Below are positions 14,004-21,065 of a stretch of DNA of 22,337 nt, piece by piece. Position 1 is the stretch's first letter; each line of letters opens with the position of its first letter. A program made the position numbers and the translations under genes. The notes beneath the pieces are model-generated. The model made no database searches. It was given only the letters and a program-made list of their open reading frames with translations, and was not told where the DNA came from. The stretch comes from Candidatus Vogelbacteria bacterium CG10_big_fil_rev_8_21_14_0_10_51_16 (lineage in GTDB: Bacteria; Patescibacteriota; Minisyncoccia; Phycocordibacterales; JACRKE01). Where the stretch lies: the NCBI GenBank assembly GCA_002774795.1, contig PCYI01000030.1:12607-34943 (forward strand). Reading direction: 5' to 3'.

Positions 14004-14780
14004 CTATCTTATCTTGAGAAACTCTCTTAACTTTGTTTCCAGTCCCGGAGCGCAGGCGAAAACCTCAAGGTCTTTAAGGCCCCAGGGCTCGCCTTTGCGA
14101 TTGAGGGTCACGCATCCCGCCTCCTGCATTATGAGCGCAGAGGCGGCATAGTCCCAGACTTTTGAGCCCGAAGATATAAACCAGTCCCGACTGCCGGAAG
14201 CAAGCCAGACGCAGGCGGCCGCCGGACAGCCGATACCGTTCGCCCACTGTCCTTTGCCGTCGGTGATGGCCATAAGAGCGGAGTTTGTGAGTTGGAACTT
14301 TTCGGTGCCTATTTTGACTGGGCCGATACCATAGCTCATAGACCAGTCAGTCTCCTTTGACGGCCGGGCCGGCTTGTCATTTATCAGACAACCCTTTCCG
14401 CGCTCCGCGTAGGCGAGAGTTTCAAGAGATGGCAGGTAACTTCCTCCTGCCTCTACAATCTCACCACGAGCGCGGGCCATCATAATGCCATAAATAGGGA
14501 TACCGGTGGCAAAGTTTCTGGTGCCGTCGATGGGGTCGACATACCACACACACTCCGCGTCCGTTCTCTCTTGCAAGCCCTCTTCTTCCGCCACAATGCC
14601 ATCATTCGGGAAGTTCTGGTGAATTGCCTCTACTATAATCTGTTGTGAGGCGATGTCTGCCTCGGTGAGAATGTCATTGCTCCCAGCCCCCTTTCTGGTA
14701 ACGTTTGAGTTTTTGAAATAAGGCAACACGGCCGCACCTGCTTTTTGTAGGGTTTCACTAACAAAAGATTGCATTTCCAT
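14004..14780 (-). CDS. Inositol-monophosphatase-family phosphatase
   Basis: A 258-residue Mg-dependent, lithium-sensitive-type phosphatase (IMPase/SuhB/CysQ/HisN group). The metal-binding motifs are intact: AEEEG (64-68), WYVDPIDGTRNFATG (79-93, with D82, D85 and G86) and SKVWDYAASALIMQEAG (206-222, with D210). The substrate could be inositol phosphate, PAP(S), histidinol phosphate or another sugar phosphate; the sequence does not decide. The start ATG 14780 follows the efp stop by 22 nt, so efp and this gene are probably one transcription unit. Confidence 0.92.
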   Translation of the reverse strand: MEMQSFVSETLQKAGAAVLPYFKNSNVTRKGAGSNDILTEADIASQQIIVEAIHQNFPNDGIVAEEEGLQERTDAECVWYVDPIDGTRNFATGIPIYGIMMARARGEIVEAGGSYLPSLETLAYAERGKGCLINDKPARPSKETDWSMSYGIGPVKIGTEKFQLTNSALMAITDGKGQWANGIGCPAAACVWLASGSRDWFISSGSKVWDYAASALIMQEAGCVTLNRKGEPWGLKDLEVFACAPGLETKLREFLKIR

Positions 14781-14802
14781 GATGTTTAATTTTAATACGC
14801 GA

Positions 14803-15369
14803 CTACTTGCCGCCTCGACTCACATAGTCGCCCGTTTCGGTGTTCACGGTAATAATGTCACCCTCTTGCACGAATAGAGGCACGTTTAAGGTGGCGCCGG
14901 TCTCGAGAGTGACCGTCTTGGTGCCACCTTGGGCGGTGTCACCCCTTATGCCGGGAGCGGCCTCTGTCACTTTTAAGTCCATCTTAATGGGCAGAGCCAC
15001 TCCGATATATTTGTCTTCAAAAAGCTTTACATCCACGAGCATGTTTTGTTGGAGAAAGCGGGCAGTATCACCCAAAGAAGAGGCCTCGATAGTGAAGCGG
15101 TTAGCGGGGTTTTTCGGCTCGCAAAACCAGTACGCGCCCTTATTGGCAAAAAGGAACTTTTCCTGACGCTTTTCGATATCGGCCTCCTCCGCTTTCTCGT
15201 TTTGATGAAAGGAGTGTTCGACAACCCGGCCGGTGACGAGATTACGGAGTTTGGTGGCATTCACCGGCTTGCGTTGCTGTTTGCGAAAGACGTGCGAGGA
15301 CAGTACTTCGTAGGGCTCGCCTTCGTAGATGATACATTTTTTTACGCTAATTTCGTTGTATTCGAGCAT
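14803..15369 (-). CDS. efp: Translation elongation factor P
   Basis: A 188-residue EF-P that rescues ribosomes stalled at polyproline. All three beta-barrel domains are present: an N-terminal KOW-like domain (1-about 65) with CIIYEGEPYEVLSSHVFR and KLRNLVTGRVVEHSF, the middle OB domain (about 66-130) and a C-terminal OB domain ending GDIITVNTETGDYVSRGGK. The domain I tip loop reads FRKQQRKPV instead of the usual VKPGKGQAF. By alignment on KLR, Gln32 takes the place of the E. coli Lys34 that is beta-lysylated. The usual EpmA-type modification therefore cannot apply, and the loop lacks the PGKG turn. The gene leads an operon with the phosphatase. Confidence 0.96.
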   Translation of the reverse strand: MLEYNEISVKKCIIYEGEPYEVLSSHVFRKQQRKPVNATKLRNLVTGRVVEHSFHQNEKAEEADIEKRQEKFLFANKGAYWFCEPKNPANRFTIEASSLGDTARFLQQNMLVDVKLFEDKYIGVALPIKMDLKVTEAAPGIRGDTAQGGTKTVTLETGATLNVPLFVQEGDIITVNTETGDYVSRGGK

Positions 15370-15391
15370 GATTACAGATGAATCTTAAAGC

Positions 15392-15462
15392 TGGAATATT
15401 GAATCTAGAATGAAGCAGAATTCCAGATTCAAAATTCAAGATTCCAGATTAAGAATTAAGAA
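15392..15462 (+). repeat. Inverted pair of heptanucleotide arrays upstream of efp
   Basis: Units TGGAATA, TTGAATC and TAGAATG (15392-15412) face six units TTCCAGA, TTCAAAA, TTCAAGA, TTCCAGA, TTAAGAA and TTAAGAA (15421-15462), the complementary type. The block occupies the region between the divergent efp and sigma-factor genes. Confidence 0.82.
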
Positions 15463-15546
15463 CATTCGCCTAAGGGTAGCGGAAAAACAACCTTCGCGCA
15501 ACCCGATTGACGGCTTCGAGGTTGTAATTAAAACATGAGAATGTGC

Positions 15547-15552
15547 TAGAAT
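15547..15552 (+). promoter_or_regulatory. -10 box of the sigma-factor gene
   Basis: TAGAAT lies 6 nt before ATG 15559, which implies a leaderless mRNA. A weak -35 candidate, TTGTAA, is at 15522-15527 with a 19-nt spacer. Confidence 0.45.
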
Positions 15553-15558
15553 GCGACC

Positions 15559-16179
15559 ATGGCGTTACTCTCCACTTTTTCTGCCGATGAGTCCTCGCGG
15601 AATTTCTCCGACGAGGAGCTTTTGGCGCTCGTGGCGAGTCGTCCGTCTCTATTTGCTCTTTTGGTAGAGCGTTATGAAGATGCCTTTCGGCGCAAGGTGC
15701 GCGGTATTATCGGTAATAGGGAAGAAGTGGAAGATGTGCTTCAAGAAGCCTTCACCCGTATTTACCTTGGATCGCCTCGCTTTACTCCCCAGCCCGGAGC
15801 CACTGCTAGCTCTTGGATGTATCGCATCCTTGTTAATACTACTTTTACTCAGTACCAAAAACTAAAGCGTCGTGGCGCTACCCAGATTGCGCTCGACGAG
15901 GAGATTTTAGAAATACTGCCACAGGTGCGTGAGGACGCAGAAGAGCGTTTGGCGCGGCATGAGTATATTATTTCTATATTGGTGCGCATGCCAGCCGCCC
16001 TTGCAAAAGTGTTACGTCTACACTTCCTCGAAGATAAGTCCCAGCAGGAAGTAGCCGGTGAGCTTGGTATCAGCGCCGCCGCCGTCAAAGCAAAGGTCCA
16101 TCGCGCCAAGCGGGAGTTTCAAAAAGTCGAAGCAAGTTTGCAACCTGATAGCCCTCAAGAACAGTTACAGACTATATGA
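15559..16179 (+). CDS. ECF-like sigma-70 family RNA polymerase sigma factor
   Basis: A 206-residue group IV (RpoE-like) sigma factor. Region 2 (about 31-103) contains LVERYEDAFRRKVRGIIGNREEVEDVLQEAFTRIY and TASSWMYRILVNTTFTQYQKLKR, which bind core polymerase and the -10 element. Region 4 (about 135-190) contains RMPAALAKVLRLHFLEDKSQQEVAGELGISAAAVKAKVHRAKREF, a helix-turn-helix for the -35. Regions 1 and 3 are absent. The stop overlaps the start of a two-TM protein by 4 nt (ATGA), so the two are translationally coupled. The partner could be its membrane regulator, although it lacks a recognisable anti-sigma domain. Confidence 0.92.
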   Translation: MALLSTFSADESSRNFSDEELLALVASRPSLFALLVERYEDAFRRKVRGIIGNREEVEDVLQEAFTRIYLGSPRFTPQPGATASSWMYRILVNTTFTQYQKLKRRGATQIALDEEILEILPQVREDAEERLARHEYIISILVRMPAALAKVLRLHFLEDKSQQEVAGELGISAAAVKAKVHRAKREFQKVEASLQPDSPQEQLQTI

Positions 16180-16514
16180 ACACTACCAGCTTACAAAGAG
16201 CCGTGATGCGGCGCGTTTACTTTATCTGGGCCGGGCGTTTTATTATGAATCGTTTTACCGCAAAGCTTGCCTTGATGGGTATCTTGCTTTGGCAGTTTGC
16301 CGCCCTCGTTTTTGTGGCGGCTGTTGTCTCGAATGCCCAGCATGGGGGAGCGGGGTTGGTGCATCAGGCTAGCTATATGGCGAAGGCTTTCATTGCCACT
16401 AACCTCGCGGTGCAAACCATTATTCTTGCCATTGTCATTTTTGGTGGGTGGCTCGCTTTGGACGCCTACCGCAACATCCGCCCACTCCTCTCGCATTCAC
16501 CATGGGCGGTATAA
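16176..16514 (+). CDS. Small two-TM membrane protein coupled to the sigma factor
   Basis: A 112-residue protein of unknown family. Two hydrophobic segments (about 30-51 and 73-94) follow a basic N-terminus (AVMRRVYFIWAGRFIMNRFTAK). The short loop between them contains the only histidines near the membrane surface. The ATGA overlap with the ECF-like sigma gene is the typical layout for a sigma factor and its membrane-bound antagonist. However, no zinc-binding HxxxCxxC motif or other anti-sigma signature is present, so this role is inferred from context only. Confidence 0.78.
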   Translation: MNTTSLQRAVMRRVYFIWAGRFIMNRFTAKLALMGILLWQFAALVFVAAVVSNAQHGGAGLVHQASYMAKAFIATNLAVQTIILAIVIFGGWLALDAYRNIRPLLSHSPWAV

Positions 16515-16582
16515 TCACTAAAAACTAAGGCTAACCAAAGTTTCTTGGGGGATTGAGTGTGGTTACCCCCTCCCCTGCCTGC

Positions 16583-16650
16583 CCCAGCACCGAGCTTTGC
16601 TCTGGTGCTGGGTTCGGGGTGTGTGCCTCCTCCCCTGCCTGAGGGGAGGA
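16583..16650. repeat. GC-rich hairpins downstream of the sigma operon
   Basis: One stem has CCCAGCACC (16583-16591) and its complement (16604-16612), with an extra GAGC/GCTC pairing inside. A second has 9-bp arms (16628-16636 and 16642-16650), the sequence TCCTCCCCT and its complement. CCTCCCCTGCCTG appears both here and just upstream of the first stem. The gap 16515-16798 contains only repeats of this kind and no gene. Confidence 0.75.
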
Positions 16651-16672
16651 TTGAGGTGGGGTGGGACAAGGA

Positions 16673-16700
16673 ACTAGTTGCCAGTTACTAGTAACTAGTT
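16673..16700 (+). repeat. Heptanucleotide array
   Basis: Four 7-nt units (ACTAGTT, GCCAGTT, ACTAGTA, ACTAGTT), partly self-complementary through ACTAGT, between the two groups of GC-rich hairpins. Confidence 0.75.
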
Positions 16701-16717
16701 TTCTACCCTCTCCCAAC

Positions 16718-16757
16718 CTCCCCCTGGCCAGGGGGAGAAAAACCACCCAAGAAACTC
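16718..16757 (+). repeat. Dispersed GC-rich hairpin repeat, copy 2
   Basis: A 20-bp perfect palindrome (16718-16737, CTCCCCCTGGCCAGGGGGAG) is followed by a tail reading AACCACCCAAGAAACTC. Core and tail match the element at 7774-7820. Confidence 0.82.
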
Positions 16758-16769
16758 GGAAGAACCAAA

Positions 16770-16797
16770 ACTATAAACTACAAACTACAAACTAATC
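16770..16797 (+). repeat. Heptanucleotide array after recA
   Basis: Four 7-nt units (ACTATAA, ACTACAA, ACTACAA, ACTAATC) abut the recA stop codon and use the same unit as the array before ssb (10943-10963). Confidence 0.78.
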
Positions 16798-16798
16798 C

Positions 16799-17860
16799 CT
16801 ATTCTTCCTCCGGCTTCTCCGGCATCACTGCTTGCTCCGTCATTCCCTTTTTAATCTTGGCCAAGATATCATTTCGCAACTTCGGGTTTTCTTTGAGGAA
16901 AGTGCGCGTAGCGTCGTAGCCGCGCCCTAGCTTTTCTTCGCCGTAGCTGTATGAGGCGCCACTCTTGGTGATGATACCCAGTTTTTCTCCGAGAGCTATT
17001 ACTTCGCCTTCCGGAGAGATCCCTTCATTGTAGATGATATCAAACTCGGCGATACGGAACGGGGCGGCCACCTTGTTTTTGACCACCTTGGCCCGCGTAC
17101 GTGAGCCCACCACCTCTTCCGCCTTTTTGATTTGAGCAATGCGACGAATGTCGATGCGCACCGAGGAGTAAAACTTGAGCGCCTTGCCTCCAGGAGTGGT
17201 CTCCGGATTTCCGAACATTACCCCGATCTGCATGCGAATCTGGTTGATAAATATGACGACCGTCTTCGACTTGGCCACGATGGCCGTCATCTTGCGGAGA
17301 GCCTGCGACATCAGCCTGGCTTGTTTGCCGACATGAAAAGCGCCCATGTCTCCCTCGATCTCATCTTTGGGAGTAAGAGCGGCCACGGAGTCTATCACTA
17401 TCACGTCAATCTCACCCGCGCGCACCAAACTGTCCGCTATTTCGAGCGCTTGCTCACCGTGGTCCGGCTGTGAGATCAGAAGCTCATCAATGCGCACTCC
17501 AAGTTTTTTTGCGTAGTCTGGGTCCATGGCGTGCTCGGCATCAATAAAGGCGCAGATGCCATTCTTTTTCTGTGCTTCGGCCACCACATGCAGAGCAAGG
17601 GTGGTTTTTCCGGATGACTCCGGCCCATAGATCTCAATTATACGGCCCCGTGGCATACCACCTACCCCGAGCGCGATGTCGAGACCGATGGAACCGGTGG
17701 GAATGGCGTCGACATCCACCCTGGGTTTCTCACCCAGCTTCATAATAGAGCCCTCTCCGAACTTACTCTGAAGGGCCTTTAAGGTGTTTGCGATCTTCGC
17801 ATCCCTAGTTGCTCCAGTTTCTACTTTTATCTTTTCCACTGAGTTCTTTTTGTTTGCCAT
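16799..17860 (-). CDS. recA: Recombinase RecA
   Basis: A 353-residue RecA, the ATP-dependent strand-exchange protein for homologous recombination and SOS-type co-protease activity. It has the Walker A loop GPESSGKTT, Walker B VIVIDSVAAL, the FINQIRMQIGVMFGNPETTPGGKALKFY region spanning loops L1/L2, and an acidic C-terminal tail (PEKPEEE). ATG 17860 (MANKKNS) gives the usual length. An alternative ATG at 17917 overlaps the upstream stop (TAATG) and has a purine-rich GGGAGGAG just before it. However, the extra 19 residues are A+T-rich and unlike RecA, and that purine stretch also encodes the Gly-Gly-Glu end of the upstream protein. It is the last gene of an ftsK-orf-recA set. Confidence 0.97.
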   Translation of the reverse strand: MANKKNSVEKIKVETGATRDAKIANTLKALQSKFGEGSIMKLGEKPRVDVDAIPTGSIGLDIALGVGGMPRGRIIEIYGPESSGKTTLALHVVAEAQKKNGICAFIDAEHAMDPDYAKKLGVRIDELLISQPDHGEQALEIADSLVRAGEIDVIVIDSVAALTPKDEIEGDMGAFHVGKQARLMSQALRKMTAIVAKSKTVVIFINQIRMQIGVMFGNPETTPGGKALKFYSSVRIDIRRIAQIKKAEEVVGSRTRAKVVKNKVAAPFRIAEFDIIYNEGISPEGEVIALGEKLGIITKSGASYSYGEEKLGRGYDATRTFLKENPKLRNDILAKIKKGMTEQAVMPEKPEEE

Positions 17861-17916
17861 GGTTTTAGTTTTAAAATACAGCCCATTGCTTAATTGGTGA
17901 GTTATTTTTATTTGCA

Positions 17917-18300
17917 TTATCTCTCTCCTCCCACGGCCACCGTTTCCCTTGGCAACTCTCGTCGCACTACTTCAATCCGCTCAGTGCGGGTACGAGCCAG
18001 TTTGTCGGTGGCGCGTACTTCGAGCACGTTATAGCCATCCAAAAGAATGATCTTTTCGGAAAAATTACCATCTGTATCTGTAAAAATTCGCCGACCATTT
18101 ACAGTGAGAGAGGCAATGTCGGTGCTCACTCCTGTTAGGGTGATGGTTTCCGCTCCGGTATCACTTGTGGAAAGACCGCTCATTGTCAAGCGTGGTCCAT
18201 AGAATACGTCTCGAAGTTGAAAGTAGCCATACAAAAGCAATAGTGCGCCCATCGCTCCAAAAGAGGCCATTTTTAAAAGACGCGGAGAGAGTATGGTCAT
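17917..18300 (-). CDS. Small membrane-anchored Ig-like protein (hypothetical)
   Basis: About 127 residues: one TM segment near the N-terminus (ASFGAMGALLLLYGYFQL), then a single beta-sandwich domain outside the membrane. The line ITLTGVSTDIASLTVNGRRIFTDTDGNFSEKIIL and the following GYNVLEVRATD are typical of the glucodextranase-B/bacterial Ig-like fold. It has no catalytic motif. A TTG start at 18318 would overlap the ftsK stop (TTGA), adding six residues; ATG 18300 is preferred. Its position between ftsK and recA suggests co-expression, but a role in DNA processing is unlikely. An envelope or division-site function is more plausible. Confidence 0.8.
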   Translation of the reverse strand: MTILSPRLLKMASFGAMGALLLLYGYFQLRDVFYGPRLTMSGLSTSDTGAETITLTGVSTDIASLTVNGRRIFTDTDGNFSEKIILLDGYNVLEVRATDKLARTRTERIEVVRRELPRETVAVGGER

Positions 18301-18314
18301 AGTGGTGATACTAA

Positions 18315-20750
18315 TCAAGGCGTTGTCTTATCGTCCTCCAGGGTTGTATTTATTGTAGCAGATTCCGGGTAGTCAAGCTCGGAGAGGGTGGCATCCTCGC
18401 CAAAGCCCTCCTGGGGGCCGGTACCGCCATGCACCTCTCTTGGCTTGGCCCCCTCGCCCGGGCCCACTACACCCCTCTCCTCGAGAAGGTCAAGCAGGCG
18501 CGCGGCGCGAGCATAGCCGATTTTAAGCTTACGTTGTAAGTAAGAAGAAGATGCTTTGCCGGCCTGAACAACAGCATCTCGCGCCGACTCATAGAGCTCA
18601 TCATCGTTCCCACCTGTCTCGTCGCCGAAGGCGTTTCCGTTAATCGAGCCGGAGGCAAAGCTTTCGCCCGCCTGCACCTCCTGAAGATTAAGCTCCGCGG
18701 GAAGGACATCCTCGTAGTGTTTCTTTAGGTAGTTTGCCACCTCCTTCACCTCTGTTTCCGAGAGGAAACTACCCTGGATACGAATCGGTTTAGACGTGTC
18801 TCCTCCTAGATAGAGCATGTCGCCCGAGCCGAGCAGTTTTTCCGCCCCCGGCATGTCTATAATAGTGCGTGAATCAATCTGCGAGGGCACCTGGAGAGCA
18901 ATACGAGAGGGGATGTTGGCCTTAATGAGGCCGGTAATGACCTCTGTCGAAGGGCGCTGGGTAGAAAGGATAAGATGAATACCGACCGCGCGCGACATCT
19001 GGGCCAGGCGCACGATGGCGGCCTCTAGCTCTCGCGGGTACATGCTCATAATGTCCGCGAGCTCGTCTATTACTATCACAATGTAAGGCATGGCTGGCGG
19101 GAGCTCGTCGACGAGATCAGCTTCATTTTCCGTCTCGACTCCTTTCCGGGCCGGTTCGTAGATGTTGGTATGGTAAGACTGGATGTCGCGGGCGGCATGC
19201 TTTTCGAGAATGTCGTAGCGCCGGTCCATTTCTTTAGCCGCCCAACGCAAAGTAAGTATGGTCTTTTTGGCGTCTGTTATAACGGGCGTGAGCAGATGAG
19301 GAATCTTGTTATAGAGAGTAAGCTCGACGCGCTTGGGGTCTATCATGAGAAAGCGGAGCGCTTCCGGCGGGTTGCGATAGAGGAGGGAGGTAATGAGGGT
19401 GTGGATGACCACCGACTTGCCGCTCCCGGTGGCGCCGGCGATGAGCAGGTGGGGTGCCTTGGCCAGATTGGTGAAGTGTGAGTGGCCGGAGATACTTCGC
19501 CCCAGGGCGAGCATGAGGGGGTGCACCGACTCTCCAAAGCCCTTCTCGCCAAGCAGGGATCCCAAGCGCACGACAGTCTTAGTGGTGTTGGGAATCTCGA
19601 TACCCACGAGCGACTTGCCCGGGATGGGGGCTTCGATGCGAAGCGGGTGAGCGGCCAGAGAAAGCGAGAGGTCGTTTTGAAGGCCGACGATACGCGAGAG
19701 CTTCACTCCTTCGGCGGGCTTGAGGGCATAGCGCGTGATGGATGGACCGATAGAAATCTCGTCCATCTCCACCTCAATGCCGAAGTTTTGGAGGGTGCGC
19801 TTGATGATGTTCGCGTTCGCTTTGATGTCGCCCACTCCGGGTTTACCGGAATCGCGCTCGAGGAGAGAAAGTGGCGGGGGAGTGAAGCGCACGAAGTGCC
19901 GGCCAAAATCCGTGACCAGCCCCGCCTCCTCCTCAAGCGCCTCCTCCTTTCCTTTGCCAAACATTTTAGCCACCAGGCCGGTTTTTTCCGTCGGCCCTGT
20001 GGTGGGGCCGGTGTCGGCCTCCACATTTTTGTTTAAACCGGGAGCGGAGGCGGTAATGGTAGCGAGCTCTTGTGCTTTCTCCGCGTCTTCGTCAAGAGAA
20101 AGTTCGTCCTCGCTCTCCACATCATCCTCTGCCGGGTCGCTTCCCCAAAGACGACGACCAAACAGCTTTGGCTCGAGCGTGAGATGAGTGTCGAAGGTGA
20201 CGAGGACAGCGGCCACCACTATCGCTCCCAAGATGATGCCTCCGAGAGCCGGGTCGAATAGCTTCAAAAAGGGCAGACTTACAAGCTCACCCACCTTACC
20301 GCCCGTGATGGCGCCCGAGGAGGGAAGGCGGAAGGCGATGTCTGTGAGCGCCAGGCCTGACACCAAAAAAAGTGCGCTTCCCACAAGTGAGGTGGTCACC
20401 AAATGTGGCCGGCCGGAGGTGGCAAATATCCACGCTAGCACCAGCGAGGCGAGAGGGAGGAGATAGTAGCCACTTCCAAAAAGAAGACCCAAGTAGTGGA
20501 AAGTAAAACTTCCGGCGACGCCAGCCAGACTTAAAGATGCCGCGATAAGAAATATCGCAAGCACGAGCATGATGAGCGCGAGGATGCCGTGTTTGGTGTG
20601 CTCTTGCAAACTTTCACTCAACTTTTCGCGCAGACTGACGCCATCACCAGCACTGCTCCGCGAGCTCCGGCGGCCAGTGCTGTCTCGCGTGTTCTCGGTA
20701 GCCTCTTTTTTTGAGCGTCGTCCGGTCTTCTTTTTCATTATTCGAGCCAT
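18315..20750 (-). CDS. ftsK: DNA translocase FtsK/SpoIIIE
   Basis: An 811-residue septal DNA pump that moves chromosome ends through the closing division septum. A basic N-terminus is followed by about four TM segments between 54 and 186 and an acidic linker (about 205-285). The motor has an alpha domain (about 300-415) and a RecA-like beta domain with Walker A GATGSGKS (439-446), Walker B VIVIDELAD (558-566) and STQRPSTEVITG (596-607). A C-terminal winged-helix gamma domain (about 717-772) contains ARDAVVQAGKASSSYLQRKLKIGYARAARLLD. This domain reads orientation sequences on DNA. A hydrophilic tail follows. ATG 20738 (MKKKTGRR) is an alternative start. No dif-like site was recognised nearby. 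Confidence 0.97.
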   Translation of the reverse strand: MARIMKKKTGRRSKKEATENTRDSTGRRSSRSSAGDGVSLREKLSESLQEHTKHGILALIMLVLAIFLIAASLSLAGVAGSFTFHYLGLLFGSGYYLLPLASLVLAWIFATSGRPHLVTTSLVGSALFLVSGLALTDIAFRLPSSGAITGGKVGELVSLPFLKLFDPALGGIILGAIVVAAVLVTFDTHLTLEPKLFGRRLWGSDPAEDDVESEDELSLDEDAEKAQELATITASAPGLNKNVEADTGPTTGPTEKTGLVAKMFGKGKEEALEEEAGLVTDFGRHFVRFTPPPLSLLERDSGKPGVGDIKANANIIKRTLQNFGIEVEMDEISIGPSITRYALKPAEGVKLSRIVGLQNDLSLSLAAHPLRIEAPIPGKSLVGIEIPNTTKTVVRLGSLLGEKGFGESVHPLMLALGRSISGHSHFTNLAKAPHLLIAGATGSGKSVVIHTLITSLLYRNPPEALRFLMIDPKRVELTLYNKIPHLLTPVITDAKKTILTLRWAAKEMDRRYDILEKHAARDIQSYHTNIYEPARKGVETENEADLVDELPPAMPYIVIVIDELADIMSMYPRELEAAIVRLAQMSRAVGIHLILSTQRPSTEVITGLIKANIPSRIALQVPSQIDSRTIIDMPGAEKLLGSGDMLYLGGDTSKPIRIQGSFLSETEVKEVANYLKKHYEDVLPAELNLQEVQAGESFASGSINGNAFGDETGGNDDELYESARDAVVQAGKASSSYLQRKLKIGYARAARLLDLLEERGVVGPGEGAKPREVHGGTGPQEGFGEDATLSELDYPESATINTTLEDDKTTP

Positions 20751-20940
20751 TGATAGAAATTGTTTAGAAAATGATTGTGTCTGTTTCGGTATTCACGCAA
20801 AAAATTATTGGTACTGTAAATTCCTGTCTTCATTCCGGAACAAGGACATTTTAGCAACAAAGAGGAAAAACACGAAGTGCAGAAACCGGCTTCATTTACC
20901 CAGAGCCACAGTGTAATAGAATCAAAGCACAAAGGCGTCT

Positions 20941-20982
20941 TTGCCACCGCCCATAGCGGGGCCCCGCTATGGGCGGTGGCAA
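20941..20982. repeat. Perfect 42-bp palindrome without spacer
   Basis: Positions 20941-20961 and 20962-20982 are exact reverse complements with no loop. The arm starts TTGCCACCGCCCATAGCGGG and the centre is GGGGCCCC. It is very G+C-rich inside an A+T-rich gap and could extrude as a cruciform or form a strong RNA hairpin. Confidence 0.95.
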
Positions 20983-21035
20983 GGTAATTCGAAGCAATCT
21001 AGGTAGAATACTCTAGAATGCAGTAGGACTTTCTA

Positions 21036-21060
21036 GCCTGCCTGTCTAGCGCAGGCAGGC
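21036..21060. repeat. CAGGCAGGC hairpin, copy 1
   Basis: GCCTGCCTG (21036-21044) and CAGGCAGGC (21052-21060) are perfect complements around a 7-nt loop. The same arm forms the 20-bp palindrome at 22183-22202, so the wHTH gene is bracketed by two related palindromes. Confidence 0.85.
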
Positions 21061-21065
21061 TTCGC

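Noticed and set aside
19482..20036. Plus-strand frame of 184 codons inside ftsK
   Set aside because: Antisense to the conserved FtsK motor region; no recognisable features.
20738..20947. 69-codon minus-strand frame upstream of ftsK
   Set aside because: It overlaps the ftsK start, has no homology signal or ribosome-binding site, and is rich in residues typical of chance A+T-rich frames.
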